64,000 bases of DNA from Ascidia mentula. Lineage: Eukaryota; Chordata; Ascidiacea; Phlebobranchia; Ascidiidae. Of the stretch, positions 21,930-32,890 are shown piece by piece (the stretch's first letter is position 1; each line of letters opens with the position of its first letter). The DNA lies in the NCBI GenBank assembly GCA_947561715.1, contig OX387199.1:18109001-18173000 (forward strand), read 5' to 3'. A program made the translations under genes and the position numbers. The notes under the pieces are model-generated. The model was given only the letters and a program-made list of their open reading frames with translations, did not search any database and was not told where the DNA came from.

Positions 21930-23774
21930 TTTGACGACAGTCGGTATACCGAGATATTATTATTGCCAACTTCACTTTAAAAAAAATTCAGTAACCTGCT
22001 CACAGTTAACTTACAATCAGAAACTCCTAGACATGTCGATATGTTGTTGGGCGTTATTGTTGCATAAATTTGTTCTTTTGCAGCGCAGTTACAAAAACAC
22101 ATTGACAAGTTAACGAAAACAACACGTAATAAAAACAATTTAACTTAATGTTACGGTCACACTACACATTGCTTTGCCCACGGCAGCGTTCACCAGCTTA
22201 ATTGCTTCATACAATAAATTCAATGCCAAAGTATCATAACATGTTATTTTAGCATTGCCATTCACGTTCGCAAATAGATACTACACATCCAAATAACATC
22301 GAACTTTTCACTTCAACAACGCACATTTGATGATGAGTTTGATTCCTAGGTAAACACATTCCTGTCCAGAAGCCTAAACCTCGTTTGAATCTACTTCTCC
22401 CTTGCAGGTATTAATATCAACCCATTTAAGTCTAAATATTAGATTCCTATTCAAATATTCCTACTGTCTGGTTCCGATTTTTATGTTAGAATCACAACAG
22501 TAACACTCTTCAGACTTGTTTAATTCAAATCTGTAACATATTGGCTAGTTTTTCTGGATCTATATAAACTTTAAGTAAATGATTTGAGTTGAAATAATGG
22601 ACACTCGCGTCTCCGCTTCATTGATCAACCATACGCAGAAAACGCGAACGGCTTGCGTTCTGCCTGGCGGCGGTGGCAATATTAAACATCAAACCTACCC
22701 AAAAATCCGGATTTTTACACAAGCACTAAACCAACAGGTACGATGGACAATAGCGTTTGCATTAGTATCATGCTGATCATCATAATGCCAAGCTTTGTCA
22801 TTTATGTTTGAGATAATGCGATCTAAATATTTTTTTATTAAGATTCTATTAACCCTTGCCGACCCAACTGTTTACGGACCCTGTGACCAGTCTGATACCA
22901 CATATGTTTTCGCCAGTTTTTGCTTTTTAACCAACTTAGCATTTTCTAACACCTTGAGGCACCTAAACAAGCTTTGAGCATGTTTTACACCCTTTTGGCA
23001 AAGCGCCATCGTTGATTAATGAAGCGTAGAAACGCGAGACAAAATGCAGTCTCGGTACCAATTTATCTGTTGGGCGAAATATGACCTTAAAACTTAGATA
23101 AAACAAAACCTCATCCGCAGGATGACAAAGGGTGAAGATTTCTAATCCGAAACAAACATTTCGTTGCCCGAAATAATGTGATGCACGTCAAGGTCTCGAG
23201 TTATGACGTCATTGCAACTCAAAGTTGCGTTTGCAGTTATTGTTTATGGAGAAAAAATCAGACTCATCAACCGCTGTGCGTTGTTAAATGGAAAACTTTT
23301 CAAAAACGACATCATCCGGATCTGCATTATCTAAGTTTCAAAGTAAACACCAAAGCAAAAATTCTGCTGTAAAATAACGTGTCGTGATTTGATTTGATTG
23401 TTTGGAAACAGGTAAGCTTGTGATACATCAGGCAGTGAAACCCAGTGGTTCAACGCCACCATGGGTAAACCACTGTGGTGAGATCACAACCGAGGTAGGA
23501 TTGATTGGTTTTACAACGTGGGACATTGTAAAAACTTTGGTTTCAAGTGCTATTACATATAACATCAGTTGGTTATAGGCCTGCTTTGTAAAGTTGCTGG
23601 GTTCGTATTAATATATACAATGCAAAAGTGCCTGTAAACGTGGTTTAGGCTTTAGGACATAATGGGGTTGCCTATGAATTAGACTCAAGAACAATTGTGC
23701 GTAGTTGAATGCAAATCTTTGACACTATTCGGATCAGTAGTATCTATCTGTTAAAGTAAACACCAAAGCAAAAA
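21930..23774. other. Gene-free stretch
   Basis: No gene supported. About 22550-23170 is a diverged repeat of about 16420-17110, including the region of the 85-residue ORF, here interrupted by stops. A short self-complementary stretch around 23430-23480 (cagtggttcaacg ... aaccactg) is noted. Confidence 0.35.
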
Positions 23775-24215
23775 TTCTGAACATACACCAGAGGTCAGCC
23801 TACACAAGATATTTAAAGGAAATCATCACTATAGTTTCTTGTACCAAAGTGCTAGAGCCAGTCTGCATTTGGAGGCCACGCTTCTTTCCCAATATTCGAC
23901 TAAGATGAAGAAATAGTTCGACTCAACATGGCCTCAATCAAGGAAAAGAGGAAAATATACAAATATCCGTTAATAGATGGAGATGATTGTCGAGGATATT
24001 TAAATCATCTTGAATGCGACGTCCCCACAGACCTAAACACTAACAAAATAAAGATCCCATCGTTGTCGACTGGTCATCCGGATTATCGTGGCAAAAGCAG
24101 TGGAAAGTGTTTAAAATAAACGATCTGCTGGAGTCTTGTGCCGTTAAAAATGGTTGCAACAATTTGGTTAGTTCGTCTGTTTTCATTTACTCACAGAAGG
24201 TGCTTGTATCCAAAT
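23775..24215 (+). pseudogene. GNAT-like copy 10 (class II), heavily decayed
   Basis: Starts abruptly at the PEVSLHKIF region and runs to the SSVFIYSQKVLV region with at least one stop (gaaatag after the KDGK position), a missing GHQAKF segment (gattgtcgaggatatttaaatc) and a frame break at the GKKLWK position (ggcaaaagcagtggaaag). The first ~30 residues and the whole C-terminal third are missing. This is the downstream edge of the array. Confidence 0.8.
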
Positions 24216-25101
24216 ATAGACACAGTATATACCTATTGTTGTCGAAGATGCAACAATTCCTTTTCTGTGGCTTGAGTTTGTGTTTTGCCACAAAGTACGC
24301 AAGTTTGATTAACATTCAGATATTTAATGTCACAGAATATAGGGCTAGAAAAATTGAACAGGAATTTACAGCCCCAAAATTAAGCTTAGATGAAAGAACA
24401 AATAATTAAACCGACCGATGTTACTCTGTTTGGCCAAAACGTGGCAGCACGTGATTAAAATTTTGATGTAATTATTTGCACTCATTTGACACGTTGGGAT
24501 GTGTGAATAAAATGTTTGGAGTACAAAATCTAACTGTTGGCCTATCGGATTTAACACAACCATTTAATTAGACACATTTCGTAATTCGAAGACAGTTAGC
24601 ATCGCATCACGGCCCAATGCAGTCTGGGAAAGTGATATGCCGATGCTTTTGCCGAATTAATTCCACCGAATCAGCCGTCCGTCCAGAAGCAGAAGTAAGA
24701 GTTTGCATGACGTCACAAATGAATTGATGAAAACGGTCCGAACTGAATTTAAACGATTCGAAATGCATCACCAGTCTTTGGTATGCTCGGGCATGAATAG
24801 CAAAAGAGGACCTCGAAAGTATTATTGTTTATTTTAAAACGAGGTGATTTCTATGGTCAAAGCTGGGTTTGGATTTCTCTTTAAAAAGGTCTTGGCACCA
24901 GCACATTTTTCTCTGATGTGCCTGCACCGCATTGTGACACACAGGGTCGTCCATACAAATATTGTTTGCTTGGCCTTCCGGTTGTGTTAAAAGTAAGACT
25001 TGAAACACAATTGTAACTCATGAACGTCTTGCAACATAAAACCCACAGACTTCAGGCTAACATTTGAGACACAAGGGACAACAAGTTGGTTTATTATTGA
25101 T
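24216..25101. other. Gene-free stretch between the GNAT array and RPL13A
   Basis: Nothing gene-like is seen. The last ~60 bases before 25102 form the RPL13A 3'UTR side, with AATAAA on the minus strand about 10 bases after the stop codon. Confidence 0.4.
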
Positions 25102-27726
25102 TTAAACCGCATAGCATCCCATCTCTTGTATCTGCTTGTCAATACCAGCAAGTTTATCGGAAGCATTGGCAATTGCTTGTTTTCGCAATTTCTGTAAAGA
25201 AAATTACAGTCACTACATGAATATTACTTTCAACCTTTTGATATATGTATAATGTTATGCCTGTTTACTTTACAATAGATATGGCATTGCTACAACAACC
25301 ATACGATGTAAACTTGCCTCAGTGTAAGTTAATAAATGTTATCAATGCACAAGTCATGCATTCAGACAATGTAGGAAAACATCATTGGCAAGTTCGAACC
25401 ACTACGAAGTAAAAACAAATACTGCTCATGAGAGCAAGGTTCAGTCGGATGCAATCATGTTGGCCAAACGTAACAATATAGTAGAACTACTCCGTTTATT
25501 TCAAACTTAGGCAATATGGAATTTGCTTATCGTCGAATACAGCTCAGTTGTAATGTTTCTTTATGTTTTGGATATTCTTTATTAATGAAACAAACTTGTA
25601 TTGGCTATCAGAAATGTCACCTATTTCTGACAATTTCTGGCTCTACTGTATTCATAATTTAGTTTCTTTAATGCGCGGCGTCAGGTCCACAACTATAATA
25701 CTTGTTGTAATTTGCAGCACCTGAGGAAGCGAGATTAAGCTAGCCAGAGCTCGTGCAATTAGTTTTTTAACAGTCAGTCTCTCATTAAAACAGTGCACCA
25801 GCAAGTACTGTGCATATTTCTAATGAGTCTGCGGCAAAAACCAAGTTTCTGTGCAGTCTGCATCACACAAACTGAACAGCAACATAAATAAATCAGATTT
25901 GTGCATGTATTTAACGTTTTTGTACCAACTTATGTTGAAAACCATTAAATTCACAGTTTCATGTACATTCAAGGTTGATGCATTACCACTGAAAACTTAC
26001 CAGCTGTGCCTGTTTCTTGTCCCAATGCATTTTCGACTTGATCTTTCGCTTGGCTTCCAACGCTTCGATCACCCCCCTGTATTTCCATCCCACTTCATGC
26101 GACAAACGGGAAAGCTCAGCAAACTTTCTCTTGGGCTTCAGTCTGACCACCTTCAGGCAGGATGGAGCAATGAACCGCTTTTTCTGTTTTTGTAAAAACA
26201 ATCAAAAACTCTTTTTAGAGGGAGGTCACATAGAAAATGTCATTTAGTGACGATTTGTCCTGTGTCTCAGATGGTAGTGCATGGTTAATTGCATGATCTT
26301 TACGATTAAAAAAAAAATGTGGTTTCAAAATTCATCACAGACACCTTCTTCTTTAAACATTACCAAAAACCAAGAGTTGTTATGTACACACCCTGTCATA
26401 TGGTGGGGGAATGCCTTCAAACACCTTCAGACGATCAAGTGCTTGAGCTCCACGATAGAGTTTATGTGGCAACATGCCTCTTACAGTTCTCCATAGAATT
26501 TTGGATGGGGCTCTATAACAACACCAGTTGGAGTTAGAAAAAACGGCCATACCTCAGTTGGTTATTCAGTATACATATTTGCCTCAGATGGTAGTGCATG
26601 ATTTGTCACATGCCTTGGACAGATTCGAAAAAGTTCTGTGGTAGCTAACTCATCACTGGCTAATTTACTGCACACACACATAATTAAAAGTAAACCTGAA
26701 ATGGAAGGGACCACGCTTGGGGTTGGTGCGAATTCTTTTCTTCAGAAAATCCAAGTACTTCAACTTGTTACGGTAGAAATTCCCGGAGATGACGATACCT
26801 TCACATCTCACCACAACAACTCTTTGACCTGAAATACATGATTTAAAGGTTTCAATTTTGATTTCTTTATTTTGACAGTACTGATATTGCTTTGGAGATA
26901 AATAAAATTCAACAATTTTACATTAATCAAACGCTTAACTATCAGTTACTTGACCTTAACATGTATTTTATAAACACTCGTACCATTGAGCAATGACTTT
27001 GCTACAACAGCGGCCAATCGACCAAGAAGGTGGTCCTTGGCATCAATTATCCGCACCTGCAAAATATTCCATTAATCAGCATCTGTTTTCATACTCACTA
27101 TGGACAAAAATATCTTTGTGCAATAACTCATAAGACTAAAGTTTTATTGGTGCATAGTTTGAGGTTTTTATTGCAAATCTGGACATAAAAAACAAAACTA
27201 TTAGTACTACAATGAACAGTGCCCTTCCAAAAAAAATTTTGCACAAATTCCAAACTGAACAAAATATAAGCTACATGTAAAAATTAGATGCCCGCTAAGG
27301 TTATAAATTTTGGGTTGGAAAATCAAACGTTTGCTGTTACAAGAAGCAATACAGTTATACATATACTGACCTAAAACTATAGCCTACTTCCAAAGTGAAA
27401 ATATTTTATATAAATCATAGCGATGCCTGCCTCAGTTTCAAATATATGCAAAATCAGAGCACAAGTCATGCATTCAGACAATGTAGGAAATCATCATTGG
27501 CAAGCAAAAGCAGTCTTAAGACAGGCTATATTGCAGGCAATGCAGGGTAGTGTGCCCTCATTCCATTGGAACGTTAAAAAAGTTGAATAATAAGTAGTAT
27601 GAGTAATTTCAAACATAATATGTTAACCTTATACTATGTCACAGTTCTAAAAAAAATGTAAACGTGACTAGGAATACGAGTAAAACGATAAATCGCTTGA
27701 CAAACCTTCACAAATCCGTCAGCCAT
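25102..27726 (-). CDS. RPL13A: Ribosomal protein L13a (uL13), six coding exons
   Basis: Large-subunit ribosomal protein uL13. Minus-strand exons: 27726..27706 (MADGFVK), 27056..26984 ([20 protein letters not shown]), 26828..26696 ([20 protein letters not shown]), 26512..26392 ([20 protein letters not shown]), 26183..26001 ([20 protein letters not shown]) and 25191..25102 ([16 protein letters not shown] to GCYAV-stop). They sum to 621 nt, 206 residues, close to the usual ~203. All junctions are GT/AG in consistent phase. A pyrimidine tract (cttccttttttttatc, minus strand, just before the ATG) fits a 5'TOP transcription start. Introns 1, 3, 4 and 5 each hold a C/D snoRNA, as the vertebrate orthologue does. 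Confidence 0.97.
25311..25394 (-). ncRNA. SNORD34: Box C/D snoRNA, SNORD34-like, RPL13A intron 5
   Basis: 84 nt closed by a perfect 8-bp terminal stem AACTTGCC/GGCAAGTT. Box C ATGATGT (one off consensus), D' CTGA, a C'-like TGACTT and terminal D CTGA. The guide before D' is TCCTACATTGT, complementary to the ACAATGTAGG stretch of 28S rRNA. The fifth base before D' points to a U, as for vertebrate U34, which also sits in an RPL13A intron. Confidence 0.88.
25712..25812 (+). repeat. Diverged copy of the 18.9-kb hammerhead-like element
   Basis: Shares with the minus strand of 18906-19008 the opening GCAGCACCTGAGGAAGCGAG, then GAGCTCGTGC, TTTTTTAACAGTCAGTCTCT and a closing CAGTGCACCAGCAAG. CTGAGGA still fits CUGANGA, but stem II and GAAA have decayed. 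It lies antisense in RPL13A intron 5. Confidence 0.65.
26262..26344 (-). ncRNA. SNORD33: Box C/D snoRNA, SNORD33-like, RPL13A intron 4
   Basis: About 83 nt with terminal stem GTGTC/GACAC, box C GTGATGA and box D CTGA. The guide before D, CATGCACTACCAT, pairs with the GGUGGUGCAUG stretch of 18S rRNA (one G-U). The fifth base before D points to a U, as for vertebrate U33. Confidence 0.88.
26578..26663 (-). ncRNA. SNORD33: Box C/D snoRNA, SNORD33-like, RPL13A intron 3
   Basis: About 86 nt. Box C GTGATGA preceded by TTAGCC, box D CTGA followed by GGCAAA; the terminal stem has one mismatch. The D guide is the same CATGCACTACCAT as in intron 4, while the rest of the molecule differs, so this is an older duplicate. 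Confidence 0.85.
27424..27506 (-). ncRNA. SNORD34: Box C/D snoRNA, SNORD34-like, RPL13A intron 1
   Basis: 83 nt, terminal stem TGCTTGCC/GGCAGGCA (8 bp, one G-U), box C ATGATGA, D' CTGA, D CTGA. The D' guide TCCTACATTGT is the same as in the intron 5 copy; the 3' half has diverged. Confidence 0.9.
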
Positions 27727-30061
27727 TTCGCTGATAAAAAAAGGAAGAACCACGCTCGCGGTGATTGTGACGTGCGTAAATTCACAACGGTTCACTAATG
27801 AAAATATATTTTTTTGAAATTACAAAATTTTCAGCGAGGAAAATTAGTAGCTGCACTGATAATTAGGGATGCACCAAAAATTAAGTATGCCGAATTTATC
27901 TAGCCAAAGCCAACATTTCTACAACTATTTGATTTCGGTCGAATTTTTCTGCAAAATTGTTTTTTTCACTTATAATCAAAATCATTTGACACTCGAAATA
28001 TCACATTTCACTGATAATAAAAACATAAAAAGATGTAGTGATTTGTAAATATTGCGTTCAATAACGCTCTCATTGTCACTTTTTTTTCATTTTTCCAGTA
28101 AAATTATCTTATCGTCGCTCAAAGCGAACGGGTTCAGAGGCTCCTTGAACGCATTTATCTTTTCGGTGAATCGGAAACGAAGCAGTGAAATAAAAATTGC
28201 TCTCACAGTGGTAGGAGTTGGTATGAAAGGAAGGAATTAAATCGAGAAAGAGCAAAGACGTGAAACGAGGAAACACAACACCAGCAGTCATTGCAACAAA
28301 AGACAACGTCAGCACTCGATTTCGTATAACTACATTGCTGGGCTGGGTGGCAAATGCCTTTTTTGTTAAAATAGTACAAAGCCGTGGTGGGATTTCTCAG
28401 TTGTGTTTGACAACTGGCGGTTAAAATATGGTAGAAAGGCAAAAAAGTAAGGGCGTGTCATTGGATGTATTCATGGTTCCTACTTCATCAATGCTGCAGC
28501 TAAAGATTGGCGGTAAATGCATTGGATTAGATAGGAGTTCTTCATTAAAACGCGTGTAACGCTTGGGTAAACCATTTTGTATCATTCTTTGCGCTTCTGG
28601 CAGCTACATTGCATCAATGTGAGCGTTTACTGTCTCGTTAGTGGGTAAAATCGCAGCATATGAAACGAAAGACTCTGTAAATCAAACTATACTCGTGCTC
28701 TACGAATTCTCTAGGTCACTTTTGAATTAAAATTTACGAAATTCTCATCTTAATTGTACTGTCGCCACACAACACATGTATATACTATAAAAGGCCCAAA
28801 GCGTATAAGTATATTATGACCGAGAGTTAAAACCAAAGTCATTGTAATCACGCGTTCAACGCATGTCCAAGTTGTGATGTCCAATAAAACGACATGGGAA
28901 AAAAGAAGAACTCATTTCTGGTTTAGGTCAATTCCTGATCGGACAATTTAATAGGAAAAACATGCCGAGCTGGTGGCAGGTGAAAAAATTGTAGCCGGTA
29001 GAAGCAGCCACATTATAGATGTGTTATTAACCATGTAATTTGGGCAATGAAGTCATATAGGTAACTTAGGCAACCAAACTAACTATGTAAATCAAGGTAA
29101 AATAATTACAGGCATTTCTTTGGCAAATAATAAATAAGGTTAATTTAAACACAAGTACTTCTTTCGCAAATGATAAATAAAGCTAAAATAAACACAACTA
29201 CTTTTAGTTATTCTGAAAACAAAATCTACCCATACATAAATAACCTATTAGGGCACTTAGTTAATTAAGCTATATAAATAACTGACGTAATCGACCAAAT
29301 CGGCCACCTTCAAGTTGCATTCAAGTTGCGCAACAACTCAAAATAAGGCATCAATACGTGTGGCCAACCGCAGACTATATAAGCAGAGCAACTAGAGCCT
29401 GCCAGATCAGTGTGTTTTAACTGTTGCTGTGTAAGGGTCTAGGCTGTTGGTTCTGCTTTAGTACACTGTATAGGAGTTACAATTATACTGTACTGTACTT
29501 GGATTTATTCGTTGGATTTATCAATAAATGGATTTATGAACAACTTTGGACTGGCTTGAAGCTTGGTGGATGTATGTGTTTAGTCGGGAGTTAGACTATT
29601 TAGAAGACGCACAGACTTGTGTAAAGGAGTTCTTTAACTCCAACAGTAAACCTTGAGATAGAGAAGGCAAGTTGCCTACGAGGCCGAGTTGCCATCGAGA
29701 CTTAGTCGGATCCCTTGGGGTGCGAGGCCGAGACGCAGTCGTACCCCACGGTCACCCAGCGGGGACATACGCCGACAACGGGTAAACCGACAGTACGCAC
29801 TAATACAAAACTTAACAGAGATGACTTCTTTTTTTTCTTTACCTTCGTTTTTGGTGCTTGGTACTTATATTCTTTGGCAATTTCTGCTATGCTTGAACGT
29901 AAATTTTTTTCAAAGGAACACTAAGGAATTTAGGGCTGCGCTACACGCGTTTTGGTAAATAACTTCTGTAACGTGCTTTTTCAACGGATCGGCGGCGTTA
30001 CACGCTACACAGCAGTTTTGGGCTTTATCCCAAATGTGTTTAAAAACGCGTCCCAGTTCTC
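27727..30061. other. Gene-poor stretch with LTR-like promoter and polyA signals
   Basis: No protein gene is supported. At about 27868 'agggatgcacc' resembles the end of hAT-type elements. Two TATA-like sites are each followed by a polyadenylation signal on the + strand: TATAAAAGG at 28786 with AATAAA at 28883, and TATATAAG at 29376 with AATAAA near 29523. That spacing is typical of LTRs (U3-R-U5), and the segment about 29020-29645 begins TG and ends CA. No primer-binding site or matching second LTR was found, so a solo LTR is only a guess. Confidence 0.3.
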
Positions 30062-30357
30062 CTAGGTAGTGGCCAAGCCCGCAGAACACAACAGACACTT
30101 GTATTCAATACAACGAAAATGACCAGCACAACACCAACGGAACAGGAACGGTTTCTATAAACAAAAAGAAACACAATTGTATATACGGTTTGCAAACATT
30201 CTAGTACACTCACCAAACTGTTTTGCGACCGATCTATCAGCAGGCACAGGTTGCCCGTTGCGAAATCACATTCACAAGCTGCATCAATCAGATGCCGGCA
30301 AAACTTCCAAAGGTCACACAGTTTTTTGGGATAAACACAGTTATCAGACGTAAACAT
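30062..30357 (-). CDS. Small two-exon gene of unknown function
   Basis: Exon 1 is 30357..30214, from ATG (MFTSDNCVYPKKLCDLWKFC) ending at a GTGAGT donor. Exon 2 is 30154..30062, after a strong pyrimidine-rich acceptor (ctttttgtttatag), running to TAG. Together they encode 78 residues with many cysteines (CDLWKFC, CECDF, RWCCAGHFRC, CLLCSAG). The phase is consistent and both splice sites are good, which argues for a real gene. I do not recognise a family; a small zinc-binding or disulfide-rich protein is possible. The spliced-leader-like tandem sits 9 bp before the ATG. It could also be the 5' end of a longer, truncated gene. Confidence 0.45.
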
Positions 30358-30365
30358 TATCCACG

Positions 30366-30399
30366 CCTTATTCAAGTAAAATCCTTATTCAAATAGAAT
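30366..30399 (-). repeat. Tandem spliced-leader-like sequence
   Basis: Minus strand 30399..30384 is exactly ATTCTATTTGAATAAG, which I recall as the Ciona 16-nt spliced leader, followed by G. Directly after it, 30382..30366 reads ATTTTACTTGAATAAGG, matching the first 17-mer at 15 of 17 positions. Neither copy is followed by a GT donor, so this is not an SL RNA gene. The AG ends could serve as splice acceptors. Confidence 0.75.
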
Positions 30400-30689
30400 C
30401 AGGTTAAAGCACATGACAAAAAAACTGGCAACTCAAGTACAAGCAAACCTAATCACGCGGTCTGCACGCGCAGAGCTACTGCGCAGCCTTTGTTATGAGT
30501 GTTGCGTCAAACATAGAACGAAATTTTGGTTTGGGAATCTACAACTTCTATCTAATTCTAAACCATTGCATTTTCTCAATGTTATGTCTGTTTTGAAGTC
30601 TCATGTGGGCGGTGTTCGTAATAATTTATTTCCAAAGTTCCTGTCGGGCGTTTTGCTTGCATGTCATGTTAAAATGAACTCTTAAGATA

Positions 30690-32890
30690 TGTGGCAAGCT
30701 GGGTATAAATAAAATTGTAAATTTATACGATTGTTAGCACACAAATGCAGCGTTGTAAAAGCAAGTTAGAACAGACGGTCATTATATAAAATATTTACCA
30801 CATTTTTGTTATTATTTACAATATTTTCGCCAATTACAAGCGATCACGTGAATGTACCATAACTTAAAAGCCAACAGCTACATGATTTTTCCATGGGGCA
30901 AAAAAGGGAATTCTACATCACGCAAATCTGGCCACTGCCAAAGCAAAAGTGCACTCAAATGCCGAGGCGCATGGCTGAGAAAAACGCAAGTGTGGGTAAC
31001 GGATAGATGAAAGACGTTAAGGAAAGGCGGAAAAACACAACTGCAATACAATTATTAGCAACTACTAGAGGTGCGCTACTTATCACTATACTGGTATGCA
31101 TGAAATACAGGGGTAAAGGTGCCCAGCCGCATGATGCAGGAGAGCTGTTCTTATAGTTCACTCGTGTTTGGCCACATGTCCAGCTGCGGTATAGTAGGGA
31201 CACAGCGTTAGTGAACAAGCGGTGATGTCAAATTTCCATTATCTAGGCCACACGGAAACGGCTTTAACGTGTAAGTTGATACTATAATGACTGTTGCCAT
31301 AGTTGGAAAAACGTTGGTCTGTGTACTTCGAACCAATATGATAAGAAACAGTAGCAAGTATACGAGTAGGATTCCGATAAAAAAACATCTGATCGTTTTC
31401 TGTCAATTCTCTGAAGGAAAACTGAATAGTGATTACTGCAATTAAATTCTGAATTTAATGAAATATATCCGGTGTAGACCATGGACCATGCATTTTCCTC
31501 GTTTTGTGATAACTTTTATTGTTATTTGAGTAAAAAAAAAATTCTTACTAATTGGTAAATGTTGTTAAGACCCAGCTTTAAGCTCTTCATCCTACATATA
31601 GGTTGCAATAGGATTACTAAACTTTGATCTGTGTCAAACTTGTTAGGCGTGTTTGTAAGTGCATCAAAGCATATAAGCGCAGCTAAGGATGCATCAACTC
31701 GCAAAGTTCTACAATAAGTATTTGTAAGTTTGGGTTTTTCGAAGTGAACACTTTGCGGTTAATTTTTTTTTTTATTTAAAACTTTTGACAGTTTTTTTGA
31801 TGTGTAATACGTTGGTTTAAGTCAAAAACCTTTACGCGCTTCAAAGAATTAATCATTTGGCCTCACAAAAAATTACACTGCAGCTTCACAGTGACACTTT
31901 GAAGAAGAAATTGTAGCTGCATAGAATCTACAGAAAACAATTTTCGTGAAAGAGTGGTTCGGAAATTAGGTTGGGCTTCAGAACTAAGTCTCCAGCTTTG
32001 GGATATAGCATCCGCCGGAATTTTCAGTCATGTATCCTTCCATTTCCGTCATTACGTCATCGCAGGATGAAAACTGCTTGATGACGTAAGACTCGTGCTT
32101 TTCCTGTTTGTGAGTTTCTCTGTGACTTCGAAGAATTCTAACTTCCGTCGCCATTTTTTCACGACCGAACATTTCAACCCGTCGCCAAAACGTCTGGTTG
32201 TAATGATCGTACAGTTGAATATCCTGGTAGAAAAGAGCCACACTTTAAACCACGTATTCACATGTTCATTTCAGGAAACAGAATCAAATCTTTGTCTCTT
32301 GGCCCGTAATTAATCCATTGTTTTCAATGTCTGCAAAGGCTAATATTGTCCAAGTGCGGAGTATACTGTACAACATTACAAACTGCTTTAGCGCTTTTCT
32401 TTAATTTCATTTGGATAGTTGCAAATAATAAAAATACATTCTTAAATTATGTGACATTGCACACCATTAGAGAATACAACTTCGCATTTTGAAATCAAAC
32501 AAGTGTGTATTAACGAGCTATTATGTTGAGACTTAACATTAACCCGAGACCTAATAAGTGGATACAGTGGTTCTGTGTGTTGCCCACTTACAATATGATT
32601 GAGTTCCCTAAAGACTTTCCGGTGATGTTCACTCGGAAAATCCTCGTGTTCGTAATTTCTCTCATACCAGTGATAATATTTCTTCATCGTGTCCCAGCTA
32701 ATGCACAGGAGATCCTATAAGGTAAAAATAGATCTTGCAAAATGCTTGATGTACAGATAATCGTGTACTGCATATATATTGGTTTGACCGTCCTGTGCTT
32801 GATTTTTGTATCGCAGTGTTTATTTACATCTGATGAAGCGAAAGCTAGTGTTTTTTTTGGAAAATCCGAACTTGTCTCTCCGTGATCGTG
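30690..32890. repeat. Left arm of long inverted duplications
   Basis: This ~2.2 kb is found in reverse complement at about 42430-44690, again at about 51760-54060 and, shortened, at about 58807-60720. It includes the last two exons of the sulfotransferase gene and about 1.3 kb downstream of it. Confidence 0.85.

Noticed and set aside
30413..30685. 90-codon + strand ORF upstream of the small minus-strand gene
   Set aside because: No domain or splice context; it overlaps the presumed promoter of the minus-strand gene.
32828..32860. CTGATGAAGCGAAAGC at 32830 (and its mirror near 42450) as a hammerhead
   Set aside because: CTGATGA and GAAA are separated by only AGC, leaving no stem II; perhaps a decayed relative, but not a ribozyme as it stands.
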